From positions 1 through 34,163 of the forward strand of contig CAZAVY010000027.1 in NCBI GenBank assembly GCA_964488685.1: 34,163 nucleotides of DNA, given 5' to 3'. Every line of letters starts with the position of its first letter. Position 1 is the first letter of the stretch. The translations under genes were made by a program, and so were the position numbers. The notes beneath the pieces are model-generated. The model saw nothing but the letters and a program-made list of their open reading frames with translations. It ran no database searches and had not been told where the DNA came from. Below, in pieces: positions 24,363 through 31,986 of this stretch. Source of the stretch: GCA-001735895 sp964488685. GTDB lineage: Bacteria > Pseudomonadota > Gammaproteobacteria > GCA-001735895.

Positions 24363-24466
24363 ACTCACAACAATGCGATTGGTTCTCGCACTGGTTGACA
24401 ATGACAACAAGTAACCCTCATTATGATACGCCTTCCCCATTTATTCATTCTGGGCCAACTCCAATA

Positions 24467-24503
24467 TCAAGGAGTCTGACCCCTTGATTTGACCCCTTGA
24501 TTT
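24467..24503. repeat. Inverted copy of the palindromic repeat plus a 13-base tandem duplication
   Basis: The 21-base palindrome is present in reverse orientation at 24467-24487. Its last part, GACCCCTTGATTT (24478-24490), is immediately duplicated at 24491-24503. With the copy at 24337 it forms an inverted pair spanning about 150 bases between the convergent synthetase and flavoprotein genes. The pair might also act as a transcription stop for both, although U-runs are short. Confidence 0.7.
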
Positions 24504-24512
24504 TGTTGAAAC

Positions 24513-26570
24513 TTAGTCCAGCTCAGGCATTTCGCGTCGGAACAAGGGTGCATAAATATCCTGCCCTGATTCCAGATAACGCGCGGCTGCGTGGCCATCG
24601 TAAACCGCTGCTGCTACGGTTCCCGGCGCATTGCAATCGCCAATCGCACGCAGGGTTTTGAATTGCTGTTCATGCCCCTGCAAGGCCTGAAATAGTTCAT
24701 CGTCCGGCGCGCGTGAAGTCACCATGATAAGCGTATCGAAATCCAGATTCCGCTGACGCTCATTCAGAAACACGTTTGCAAGCGTAGCTTTGCCTGCCAT
24801 GACTTGCGACAGTTCATGTGACACGACTATCCCCACCCCAAGTTCGAGTAATCGCGCCTGAATCTTTTCCTGTTCCAGCGTGTTCACGGTCCAGATCGAA
24901 ACTTTCGATTGCGGCGTAACCAGGCAAACCTCATGCCCCTTGTTATGGCAAAGTTCAGCCAGGGTACTACCCATGAAGTAATGGTCATCGTCATAGATCA
25001 TTACCCTGCCCGATATTTCGGCACCGGCCATTACGTCATCCGGGGTCAATACTTGAATCCGATCCAGGCCATCGATCGGGAAAGCGTGTTGCCGGCCGGT
25101 GCCGTCGCGGCGCCAGTGTGCGCCGGTTGCTATTAATACATGGGGTATTTCGAGTGCGACGATATTTTCTGAGTTCAACCGATTGTCGAGGTAAATCTCG
25201 ATGTTGGGCTTTCGCCTTATCTGGTTATCACGATAGTCGCGTACCCGCGCGTAACTCGCCATGCCGGGCAATTGGCACTCACGGGAAATTCTGCCACCCA
25301 GTGATTCTGAAGCCTCGGCAAGCGTGACGGCGTAACCGCGATTGGCGAGTTGCAATGCCGATTCGAGACCGGCGGGGCCAGACCCAACCACCAGTACCGG
25401 TTCATCGCTTACGGATGCCTCGATATTTTCCGGATGCCAGTTCTGCTTCCACTCTTCCCCCTGGGTCGGATTCTGGGTACAGCGGATCGGGGCTGCCATC
25501 ATGTCCTGGGCCACGCAAATATTACAGCCGATGCATTCACGGATATCATCGATGCGTCCCTCATCGATTTTGCGCGGTAAAAACGGATCGGCTATCGAGG
25601 GCCGCGCTGCGCCGATCAGGTCGAGTACGCCGCGTTTAATTTGTGAAACCATCGCATCCGCCGAAGTGAAACGTCCGACCCCGACCACCGGTTTGCTGGT
25701 CAGCGTTTTAACAAAGGCGGTGTAAGGTTCCTGGTATCCTTCGTTGGGCTCAAACCGGGCCGTCGCTGAATCATTGTCCCAACCACTCACATTCACATCC
25801 CACAGGTCCGGAATTTCAGCCAGCATGCCGACGATATCGCGCCCTTCGTTTTCCCATTGTAATCCGTCCGGCCCTTTTAGTTCATCGGCCGCAAAACGAA
25901 ATGCGATTGCGCATTCGTCGCCGACGGCTTCTTTAACCTCTGTCAAAATTTCACGAGTGAGTCTGACCCTGTTTTCGAGGCTGCCGCCGTATTCATCCCC
26001 GCGCTGGTTGTATTGCATTTTAAAAAAATGCTGCAACAGGGTCATATCGTGTCCGGCATATACATAGACGATATCGTATCCGGCCAGTTTCGAACGTCTC
26101 GCCGCCTCCACGTGCCAGCGTCGCACATCGGCGATATCGCGCTTGTTCATCGCGCGCGCCTGGATCGGGTATACCCCATGCACCACGGTCGCACTCGGTG
26201 ACATCGGCGCAATTCGGCTATAGAGATTTGGCGCATGGCTGGCGTTGTAACATAGCTCGATGCCGGCGAGTGCGCCATGCTCGTGTACCGCATCGGTCAT
26301 CAATCGATGCTGCGGGATATCGCGGTCATCCCAGATGCGACCCTCGATACTCGGTGAAATATCCGCACTCGGGTGAATTTCAACTTCCTGGGTACAGACC
26401 ACCCCCCAGCCACCCTCGGCCTTGACCGCCCGGTTAGCGGCCTCGGCGCGCGGACGCCCATGCCCCAGAACATTGCAGTGCGGTACCTGGAAAAACCGGT
26501 TGGGCGCAGTGACCGGCCCGATTTTTATCGGCTCGAATAAAACATCGTATTTCGGATCTCTGGCCTGCAT
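24513..26570 (-). CDS. Trimethylamine/dimethylamine dehydrogenase-family flavoprotein, substrate uncertain
   Basis: A 685-residue iron-sulfur flavoprotein: old-yellow-enzyme TIM barrel (about 8-340), 4Fe-4S motif CIGCNIC plus Cys364 (Cys346, 349, 352, 364), then ADP/FAD-binding domains starting with VLVVGSGPAGLESA. By alignment from memory with Methylophilus trimethylamine dehydrogenase, Cys32 corresponds to the cysteine that binds FMN covalently (VPHC), and Tyr171, His174 and Asp267 to the catalytic triad. Two aromatic-cage residues, Tyr60 and Trp355, seem replaced by Glu62 and Asp356, so the substrate is probably not trimethylamine. It should oxidise a secondary or tertiary amine and pass electrons to ETF. 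GAGGTG lies four bases before the ATG. Repeats flank the gene on both sides. Confidence 0.88.
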   Translation of the reverse strand: MQARDPKYDVLFEPIKIGPVTAPNRFFQVPHCNVLGHGRPRAEAANRAVKAEGGWGVVCTQEVEIHPSADISPSIEGRIWDDRDIPQHRLMTDAVHEHGALAGIELCYNASHAPNLYSRIAPMSPSATVVHGVYPIQARAMNKRDIADVRRWHVEAARRSKLAGYDIVYVYAGHDMTLLQHFFKMQYNQRGDEYGGSLENRVRLTREILTEVKEAVGDECAIAFRFAADELKGPDGLQWENEGRDIVGMLAEIPDLWDVNVSGWDNDSATARFEPNEGYQEPYTAFVKTLTSKPVVGVGRFTSADAMVSQIKRGVLDLIGAARPSIADPFLPRKIDEGRIDDIRECIGCNICVAQDMMAAPIRCTQNPTQGEEWKQNWHPENIEASVSDEPVLVVGSGPAGLESALQLANRGYAVTLAEASESLGGRISRECQLPGMASYARVRDYRDNQIRRKPNIEIYLDNRLNSENIVALEIPHVLIATGAHWRRDGTGRQHAFPIDGLDRIQVLTPDDVMAGAEISGRVMIYDDDHYFMGSTLAELCHNKGHEVCLVTPQSKVSIWTVNTLEQEKIQARLLELGVGIVVSHELSQVMAGKATLANVFLNERQRNLDFDTLIMVTSRAPDDELFQALQGHEQQFKTLRAIGDCNAPGTVAAAVYDGHAAARYLESGQDIYAPLFRREMPELD

Positions 26571-26616
26571 TTATCACCTCAATTCGTCACGAGAGCGTCG
26601 CGATGCCGCGCTGACC

Positions 26617-26697
26617 GGAATCAAGGGGTCAGACTCCCGGAATCAAGCGGAATCAAGGGGTCAGACTCCTTCGGAATCAAGGGGTCAGACTCCTTGA
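26617..26697. repeat. Three direct copies and one fragment of the palindromic repeat
   Basis: The unit beginning GGAATCAAGGGGTCAG occurs at 26617-26637, 26649-26669 and 26673-26693; a fragment GGAATCAAG lies at 26639-26647. The last copy is followed by TTGA and so contains the full palindrome (26677-26697). Copy spacing is 32 and 24 bases, so this is not a CRISPR array. The cluster lies in the gap upstream of the flavoprotein gene and downstream of the amidinotransferase-family gene. Confidence 0.75.
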
Positions 26698-26709
26698 ATT
26701 TCTGCGAAA

Positions 26710-26746
26710 ACTTGCAAGACCCTCGCTTTCGCGGGGATGACTTTTG
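26710..26746 (-). terminator. Hairpin downstream of the amidinotransferase-family gene
   Basis: On the minus strand, CCCCGC-GAAA-GCGAGGG forms a stem with a GAAA tetraloop and one mismatch, close behind the stop codon at 26747. It resembles common proteobacterial intergenic palindromes with a CGCGAAAGCG core. No good U-run follows, so it may be a repeat element rather than a true terminator. Confidence 0.35.
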
Positions 26747-27667
26747 TTAACCCGGATCGCGGCGCAGAGCCTGACACATGCAATGCACCCCGCCACCGCC
26801 AGGGGTAATCATCGATACATCGGGATCGAAAACCTCGAGTCCGTATCCGCGTACTTTCTCTTTCAGCACTTGACTCTTTTCGGGTAGTAATACCCGATCG
26901 TTACCCAGTGCGACCACGTTGCAACCCAGATCCAGCGTATCCTGAAACGGCACCGAAATGATTTCGATCTGTTTTGATTCGAGCCAGTCGACTATATCGG
27001 GATCGGTGAATTCGAGACAGACCTCGGCCAGTTTCGGTGCCAGCATTACCACCATCAGATCGATGTGCATGTAAAACGGATCGAGGTCGGTCAGCATGAC
27101 CCCCCAGCCTTCGGCTTCGAACCAGCCTTTCAGCTTCAGCGCCGACTGTTCCTGGCTGCGCCCTTCATCGCCTTCCCAGCCGATTAAAACCGTGCCTGGC
27201 TCGATCACGTTGAAATCACCGCCTTCAAATGCACCCGCGGTGACATAGTCATAAATCGGAATGCCGAGTCGCTGGTAAGTCTCGATCGCGGGGAAATTTT
27301 CACCCCGCCGCCGCCAGTTCGCCATGCTGGTAATAATCGCCCCAAATGGCGTCATCACCGATGAATCACGCGCAGAGATCTGGTATGGCAACACCGGATC
27401 CGGTGCATGCATATGCACCTGGACATCCGCCGGCTCATAGGCCGCGACCATTTCCGCGTGCTGTCGCCGGGCGACCTCGGCATCGAATTGGTAATTTCGG
27501 CGAATGCTCTTCCTGGATACCGAACTGGTTTCCAGCCGCCGGTAGTTATCGGCCGGGCCAAGCAACACGTCACGTAATACATCGTACTCGCAATCTACGC
27601 CCCAGTCATGCAGGGCCTTGGTAGCGCCGCCAGACTTGCGGGTGCGTAAACTGAACTGATCTGTCAT
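26747..27667 (-). CDS. Amidinotransferase/arginine deiminase superfamily enzyme
   Basis: A 306-residue guanidine-group-modifying enzyme (PF02274-type fold). Catalytic Cys296 lies in GGGVHCMCQ, His201 in MHIDL, and Asp/Glu positions in SARDSS (Asp101) and FEGGDF (148-152). Members include dimethylarginine dimethylaminohydrolases, arginine deiminases and glycine amidinotransferases; the C-terminal GGGVHC resembles the amidinotransferase and agmatine deiminase ends, so hydrolase and transferase are both possible. In this locus it probably acts on a guanidino compound derived from arginine or agmatine and supplies an amine to the synthetases. AGGTGG lies seven bases before the ATG. It is divergent from the second synthetase across a 244 bp regulatory region. 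Confidence 0.82.
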   Translation of the reverse strand: MTDQFSLRTRKSGGATKALHDWGVDCEYDVLRDVLLGPADNYRRLETSSVSRKSIRRNYQFDAEVARRQHAEMVAAYEPADVQVHMHAPDPVLPYQISARDSSVMTPFGAIITSMANWRRRGENFPAIETYQRLGIPIYDYVTAGAFEGGDFNVIEPGTVLIGWEGDEGRSQEQSALKLKGWFEAEGWGVMLTDLDPFYMHIDLMVVMLAPKLAEVCLEFTDPDIVDWLESKQIEIISVPFQDTLDLGCNVVALGNDRVLLPEKSQVLKEKVRGYGLEVFDPDVSMITPGGGGVHCMCQALRRDPG

Positions 27668-27782
27668 GTTTTATCCACCTGGAATTACCGGTTTACGGCC
27701 TATCGCTGCAGGCTAACCCGTTGCCAAACCACCTGTCAATCGTAGCGATAACAAATGCCCGGTAATGAGTTGGGCACGGTAA

Positions 27783-27811
27783 TTGACATTAGATATTTTT
27801 GTGATCACAAT
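27783..27811 (+). promoter_or_regulatory. Sigma70 promoter with overlapping palindromic operator, before the second synthetase gene
   Basis: TTGACA (27783-27788, perfect), a 17-base spacer, then CACAAT (27806-27811, four of six). The perfect 12-base palindrome TTGTGATCACAA (27799-27810) covers the -10 and spacer end, an ideal position for a repressor. The 244 bp region is divergent, so the site may also act on the amidinotransferase-family gene. The local GntR/FCD protein is the natural candidate regulator; this is inference. Confidence 0.6.
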
Positions 27812-27911
27812 TATGTGCTTCGCAATTTTTCAACTATTCTCGATAGCATGAACCGGGCTTTTCCGGCGCTATATATTTAGCGGTAAATGACGTAAAACTG
27901 CATCGACATAA

Positions 27912-29237
27912 ATGAAAGGCTGGATTGACCAACATAAGATCACCGAGGTGGAATGTATCGTCCCCGACCTCGCGGGCGCGGCGCGCGGCAAGATTATGCC
28001 CGCCTCAAAATTCACCGATGCCACGACCCTGCGCATGCCGCAGTCAATTTTCAAGCAATCGGTGGCGGGAGATTATCCTGAACTCACGGATCGGATTAAT
28101 CCGTTAGACGCAGATATGGTCTTACAACCAGATCCCTACACGATTCGGTTGCTACCCTGGGCGCGGGAACCCTCGGCACAGGTAATCCATGATTGTTTCG
28201 ACATGGAAGGCAACCCGATCGAGTTTTCGCCGCGCCAGGTTTTACGCCGAGTCCTCGAGTTTTATCGCGCCGAGGGATGGAAACCCGTAGTCGCGCCTGA
28301 GCTCGAAATTTACCTGTTACAGCCAAACCTGGACCCGAAGAATCCACTGTTACCGCCAATCGGGCGCACCGGCAGAACCGAACACAGGGGGCAATCATTC
28401 AACATCGATGCGATCAACGAATTCGACCCGATGCTTGACGATTTGTACGATTTCAGCGAGAGCCAGGGCCTCGAAATCGATACCTTGATTCACGAGGAAG
28501 GTATGGGCCAGATGGAGATCAACCTGCTGCACGGTGACCCGCTGGAATTGGCCGATCAGGCCTTCCTGTTCAAGCGCACGGTACGTGAGGCAGCACTGCG
28601 TCACGACCTGTATGCCACCTTTATGGCCAAGCCGATGCAAGCGCAACCCGGCAGCGCGATGCATATTCATCAAAGCGTCGAAAATCTGGAATCGGGGGAA
28701 AATATTTTTTCCACGCCTGAAGGCAACCCCAATGAGCTCCTGCTCAGCCATATCGCCGGATTGCAGCAGTTCCTGCCTGAAGCCATGGCGTTGATGACGC
28801 CCTATGTCAATTCTTACCGCCGCATCATCAAGGAGATGTCCGCGCCAATCAATTTTCACTGGGGTTACGATAACCGCACCACTGGATTTCGAATCCCCGA
28901 AAACAACCCCAAATCGATGCGCGTTGAAAATCGTATCGCGTCCGCTGATGTAAACCCTTATCTGGCAATCGCAACCTCGCTTGCCTGTGGTTACATCGGC
29001 ATGAAACAGGGGATAAAACCAACCGATGCGCTCGAAGGCAGCGCTTACGAAGAACCCATTCAACTCTCGAGGCACTGGTACGATTCATTACAACGCCTTG
29101 CCGATTGCAAGCAGCTGCGCGAAATTCTCAGCGATGCTTTCATCGATGTATACGTTGGCGTCAAGGAAGTTGAATTCGATAATTTTCTCAATGTAATCAG
29201 TCCCTGGGAACGGGAACACTTACTGTTAAAAGTCTGA
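27912..29237 (+). CDS. PuuA-like gamma-glutamylamine synthetase (glutamine synthetase family)
   Basis: A 441-residue glutamine synthetase family enzyme that resembles PuuA/PauA gamma-glutamylpolyamine synthetases. The N-terminal segment VECIVPDLAGAARGKIMP is typical of this group. Further motifs are PELEIYL, GMGQMEINLLHGD, GSAMHIHQSV, DNRTTGFRIP and MRVENRIASADVNPYL. It should ligate L-glutamate to one amino group of a polyamine with ATP. Unlike the paralogue at 22992 it has a normal C-terminus (FLNVISPWEREHLLLKV). Transcription probably starts near 27818 from the promoter described. The following aminotransferase has its ribosome-binding site over this gene's stop codon, so the two are coupled. 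Confidence 0.9.
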   Translation: MKGWIDQHKITEVECIVPDLAGAARGKIMPASKFTDATTLRMPQSIFKQSVAGDYPELTDRINPLDADMVLQPDPYTIRLLPWAREPSAQVIHDCFDMEGNPIEFSPRQVLRRVLEFYRAEGWKPVVAPELEIYLLQPNLDPKNPLLPPIGRTGRTEHRGQSFNIDAINEFDPMLDDLYDFSESQGLEIDTLIHEEGMGQMEINLLHGDPLELADQAFLFKRTVREAALRHDLYATFMAKPMQAQPGSAMHIHQSVENLESGENIFSTPEGNPNELLLSHIAGLQQFLPEAMALMTPYVNSYRRIIKEMSAPINFHWGYDNRTTGFRIPENNPKSMRVENRIASADVNPYLAIATSLACGYIGMKQGIKPTDALEGSAYEEPIQLSRHWYDSLQRLADCKQLREILSDAFIDVYVGVKEVEFDNFLNVISPWEREHLLLKV

Positions 29238-29247
29238 GGTGATCACT

Positions 29248-30636
29248 ATGACCCAAGCAACCGCAACGGATATGAGCAATACCGAAAAATGGCAAAGCCT
29301 GGATGGTGCTCATCACTTACACCCGTTTACCAATCCGAATGATCTGCTGCAAAAACCGGCGCGCATTATCGAAACGGCAAAGGGCGTATACCTGACCGAT
29401 TCGGACGGCAACGAACTACTCGATATGATGGCCGGCCTATGGTGCGTCAACATGGGTTACGGGCAACAGGAATTGATTGATGCGGTGACTGCGCAGATTC
29501 AACAACTGCCCTACTACAACGCATTTTTCAAAACCTCGACCCCGCCAGCGGCCGAACTCTCGGCACTGCTTGCCGAGGTTACACCGGCTCATATAAACCA
29601 CGCGTTCTTCACCAGTTCCGGATCCGAAGCCAACGATACCGTACTGCGCATGGTGTGGCGCTACTGGGACCTTTTAGGCAAACCTGAAAAACGCGTCGTT
29701 ATCAGCCGCCGGAATTCTTACCACGGCAGCACCATTGCCGCATCCAGTCTGGGTGGGATGGAAGAGATGCATGCCCAGGGTGGCGTGATTCCGGATATCG
29801 TTCATGTCGATCAACCCAACTGGTTCGCCAAACGTTGTGAATCAGGTACCGAACTCGATCGCGAAGCATTTGGTCGCCAGGCGGCCCAGTCGATCGCCGA
29901 CAAGATAGAGGAACTTGGAGTTGACCGGGTCGCGGCATTTATCGCCGAACCGATCCAGGGTGCCGGCGGGGTTATCGTGCCACCTGACAGCTACTGGCCG
30001 CAAGTAAAAAAGATTTGTGAACACTATGGCATCCTGCTGATTGCAGACGAAGTGATTTGTGGATTCGGCCGTACCGGTGAGTGGTTTGGCAGCAACTACT
30101 ACGATTTAAAACCCGACCTAATGCCAATTGCGAAAGGTCTTTCATCCGGCTACCTGCCGATCGGTGGCGTCATGGTTGCCGATAAAATCATGGATGTACT
30201 GGTCAGCCAGGGCGGCGACTTCAACCATGGCTACACCTACTCGGGCCACCCGGTGTGTGCAGCGGTGGCGATTGCAAACATCAGGCTGATGATGCGCGAA
30301 AATATCGTCCAGACCGTGCGCGAAACGACCGCCCCTTATTTTCAAATGCGCTTGCGTGAACTGGGTGATCACCCGCTCGTAGGTGAGGTCCGTGGTATCG
30401 GTATGCTCGGTGCGCTTGAACTCGTCAAGGACAAAGACAACTACATCAAGTTCGACAAGAAGGTCGGCGTTGGCGGTATCTGTCGTGATTTTTGCTTCGA
30501 GAATAACCTGGTGATGCGCGCGGTCGGTGATACGATGATCGTTTCACCGCCCCTGGTAATACAAGCGGCGGACATCGATGTTTTTTTCGAGCGTGCCTGG
30601 CAGTGTCTCGACCTGGCTCAAAAAGCGATTGCCTGA
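29248..30636 (+). CDS. SpuC-like class III aminotransferase (polyamine:pyruvate type)
   Basis: A 462-residue PLP enzyme of the class III (omega) aminotransferase family, closest by eye to SpuC (putrescine/spermidine:pyruvate aminotransferase). It shows HHLHPFTN near the N-terminus, TSSGSEANDT (123-132), YHGST (158-162), ADEVICGFGRTG (266-277) and the PLP lysine Lys296 in PIAKGLSSGYLP. It would convert a polyamine or other omega-amine to the aldehyde with pyruvate as acceptor. The ATG at 29248 has GAGGTG six bases upstream; a GTG at 29239 would include that site. The sequence GTGATCAC, the core of the putative operator, covers 29239-29246. A broken oxidase gene follows 10 bp later. Confidence 0.9.
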   Translation: MTQATATDMSNTEKWQSLDGAHHLHPFTNPNDLLQKPARIIETAKGVYLTDSDGNELLDMMAGLWCVNMGYGQQELIDAVTAQIQQLPYYNAFFKTSTPPAAELSALLAEVTPAHINHAFFTSSGSEANDTVLRMVWRYWDLLGKPEKRVVISRRNSYHGSTIAASSLGGMEEMHAQGGVIPDIVHVDQPNWFAKRCESGTELDREAFGRQAAQSIADKIEELGVDRVAAFIAEPIQGAGGVIVPPDSYWPQVKKICEHYGILLIADEVICGFGRTGEWFGSNYYDLKPDLMPIAKGLSSGYLPIGGVMVADKIMDVLVSQGGDFNHGYTYSGHPVCAAVAIANIRLMMRENIVQTVRETTAPYFQMRLRELGDHPLVGEVRGIGMLGALELVKDKDNYIKFDKKVGVGGICRDFCFENNLVMRAVGDTMIVSPPLVIQAADIDVFFERAWQCLDLAQKAIA

Positions 30637-30646
30637 ATCCGGTGTT

Positions 30647-31343
30647 ATGCCTTTTAAGCTGGTTCAGGATTGCAGCGAAACTGACAGTTACCCGAACTCC
30701 TACTATCACCCGAATCGGATCTTTACCAACCGGGGTGTGATAGAGGCAAACAGTATCGTACTCGCCTGCAATGGCTACCTCGGCAAGCTCGAGCGTCGTG
30801 TGTCCGCCAAGATCATGCCGATCAATAATTTTATCATCGCTACCGAGCCGTTAACCGATCCTCTATCGAAGGAAATCAATCCGCGCGACGTTACAATCGC
30901 TGATTCACGATTCGTAGTTAACTACTATCATCTGTCAGCCGACAAACGTTTACTGTTCGGTGGCGGTGAAAATTACCGCCGGAATTTTCCGGGCGATATC
31001 GCCAACTTCGTGCGTAAGCCGATGCTGCAGGTTTACCCACAGCTGGCGGAAACGCGCGTTGACTTTGCCTGGGGTGGAACGCTTGCAGTTACGCTGAATC
31101 GGATGCCGGATTTCGGACGACTGGGCAAATATAACACTTAATTATGCGCACGGATACTCCGGGCAGGGGGATGCCATGGCGACCCTGGCAGGCAAGCTGA
31201 TTGCCAACGCGATGGCTGGCGAGGCAGAAAAAATTGATTTGTTCGGCACCATTCCGAGCTGGAATTTTCCGGGTGGTGATTTACTGCGCTGGCCGGGGTT
31301 GGTGCTGGGAATGTCCTACTACGCACTCCGGGACCGATGGTAA
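30647..31343 (+). pseudogene. Remnant of puuB-like gamma-glutamylputrescine oxidase (5' deleted and frameshifted)
   Basis: The sequence encodes the C-terminal half of a DAO-family FAD oxidase like PuuB. The first frame (30647-31141) carries VLACNGYLGKLE, IMPINNFIIATEPL, RFVVNYYHLSADKRLLFGGGE and DFAWGGTLAVTLNRMPDFGRLG, then stops. A different frame resumes with YAHGYSGQGDAMATLAGKLI from 31143 and continues through IPSWNFPGGDLLRWP to the stop at 31341-31343. One indel near 31128-31140 explains the shift. The N-terminal about 200 residues, including the FAD-binding Rossmann motif, are absent; the aminotransferase gene ends only 10 bp upstream. The gene cannot make an active oxidase. A sequencing error could explain the frameshift but not the missing 5' half. 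Confidence 0.88.
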
Positions 31344-31347
31344 CACC

Positions 31348-31612
31348 ATGACCAGGCTGCGGCTTAATCCTGCTTTCGACGCGTTGTTGCAATCTAATAA
31401 ACTTGAGCAACCAGGTTCAGATAATGTAGATATCAGGCGACGAGCTCGTCGAAGACAATAACCAGCGCACTGTTCGTCGCCAGGCCCGGCTGGATGAAAT
31501 TTTCAGCGACGATGCGTGGAAATAGTTCGCCGATGGTTATTGCCATTTACTATCGGAAATATCCGAAAACCCGGTTAAACCGGATCCCGGCGCTGCTGGA
31601 AACATCGAGTAA
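31348..31612 (+). pseudogene. Possible decayed small gene after the puuB remnant
   Basis: From the ATG at 31348 one frame reads about 28 residues (MTRLRLNPAFDALL and on). A second frame, shifted at about 31430, then reads a plausible hydrophilic sequence with RRQARLDEIFSDDAWK, an in-frame TAG at 31523 and a further 28 codons to TAA at 31610. The composition looks protein-like, but I recognise no family. A 37-codon frame on the opposite strand (31433-31546) is equally unsupported. Most of this 289 bp gap otherwise holds nothing that I can name. Confidence 0.25.
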
Positions 31613-31632
31613 ACGATAGCACCCGGGCAAAT

Positions 31633-31902
31633 TCAGTTCAGTTCCCTGATCGCGAGCATTTGCTCTACCAGGAGGTCATTTTGGAATTGCAGGTGGTAGC
31701 CCCGCTTCTCGAGATTTTCAAGTACTACACCGGTATCTTCCCTGGCGAGTTCACGCTCCCGCGTCAGCTCGAAACTAAAACTGAATTCAGGTTCACCGAA
31801 GACCTGTAACAGATCCCCGGGAATAATCGAAAAGTCATCTTTTTCGACCAGGTATAGATAGGTATCGAATTTTCGCTTGCTGCGATAAATATGGCACAAC
31901 AT
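31633..31902 (-). CDS. YcgL domain protein
   Basis: An 89-residue YcgL-family (DUF709) protein. It shows the family opening MLCHIYRSKRKFDTYLYL, then KDDFSIIPGDLLQVFGEPEF and a C-terminal RGYHLQFQNDLLVEQML, matching E. coli YcgL along most of its length. It is a small cytoplasmic alpha/beta protein of unknown role. No ribosome-binding site is obvious before the ATG. It lies downstream of amtB, from which it is separated by a strong terminator, so it is probably transcribed separately. Confidence 0.88.
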   Translation of the reverse strand: MLCHIYRSKRKFDTYLYLVEKDDFSIIPGDLLQVFGEPEFSFSFELTRERELAREDTGVVLENLEKRGYHLQFQNDLLVEQMLAIRELN

Positions 31903-31944
31903 GGCAAACGGATATTATTTAAGCAAGGGTCATATTATCACAAT

Positions 31945-31973
31945 GAAAAATGGGCCGGCAGATTTGCCGGCCC
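31945..31973 (-). terminator. Rho-independent terminator of glnK-amtB
   Basis: GGGCCGGCA (31952-31960) and TGCCGGCCC (31965-31973) form a perfect nine-pair GC-rich stem with a four-base loop. On the minus strand it is followed by ATTTTTC, the U-run. It lies 13 bases after the amtB stop. Confidence 0.88.
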
Positions 31974-31986
31974 CGGTTCAAGCAAG

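Noticed and set aside
26617..26697. Repeat cluster as a CRISPR array
   Set aside because: Only three full copies with spacers of about 3 to 11 bases and a palindromic unit; no cas genes. It fits REP-type repeats.
28395..29075. Long open frame on the minus strand inside the second synthetase gene
   Set aside because: It is antisense to well-conserved coding sequence, and its translation has no recognisable motif.
30365..30372. GTGATCAC inside the aminotransferase gene as an operator
   Set aside because: It encodes conserved residues (GDH) in the middle of the gene, so it is probably a chance match.
30578..30646. Upstream part of the open frame that contains the puuB remnant
   Set aside because: It lies in another frame of the aminotransferase gene; similarity to PuuB begins only after that gene ends.
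31433..31546. 37-codon open frame on the minus strand in the gap after the puuB remnant
   Set aside because: No ribosome-binding site and no recognisable family; it overlaps a more protein-like, broken reading on the plus strand.
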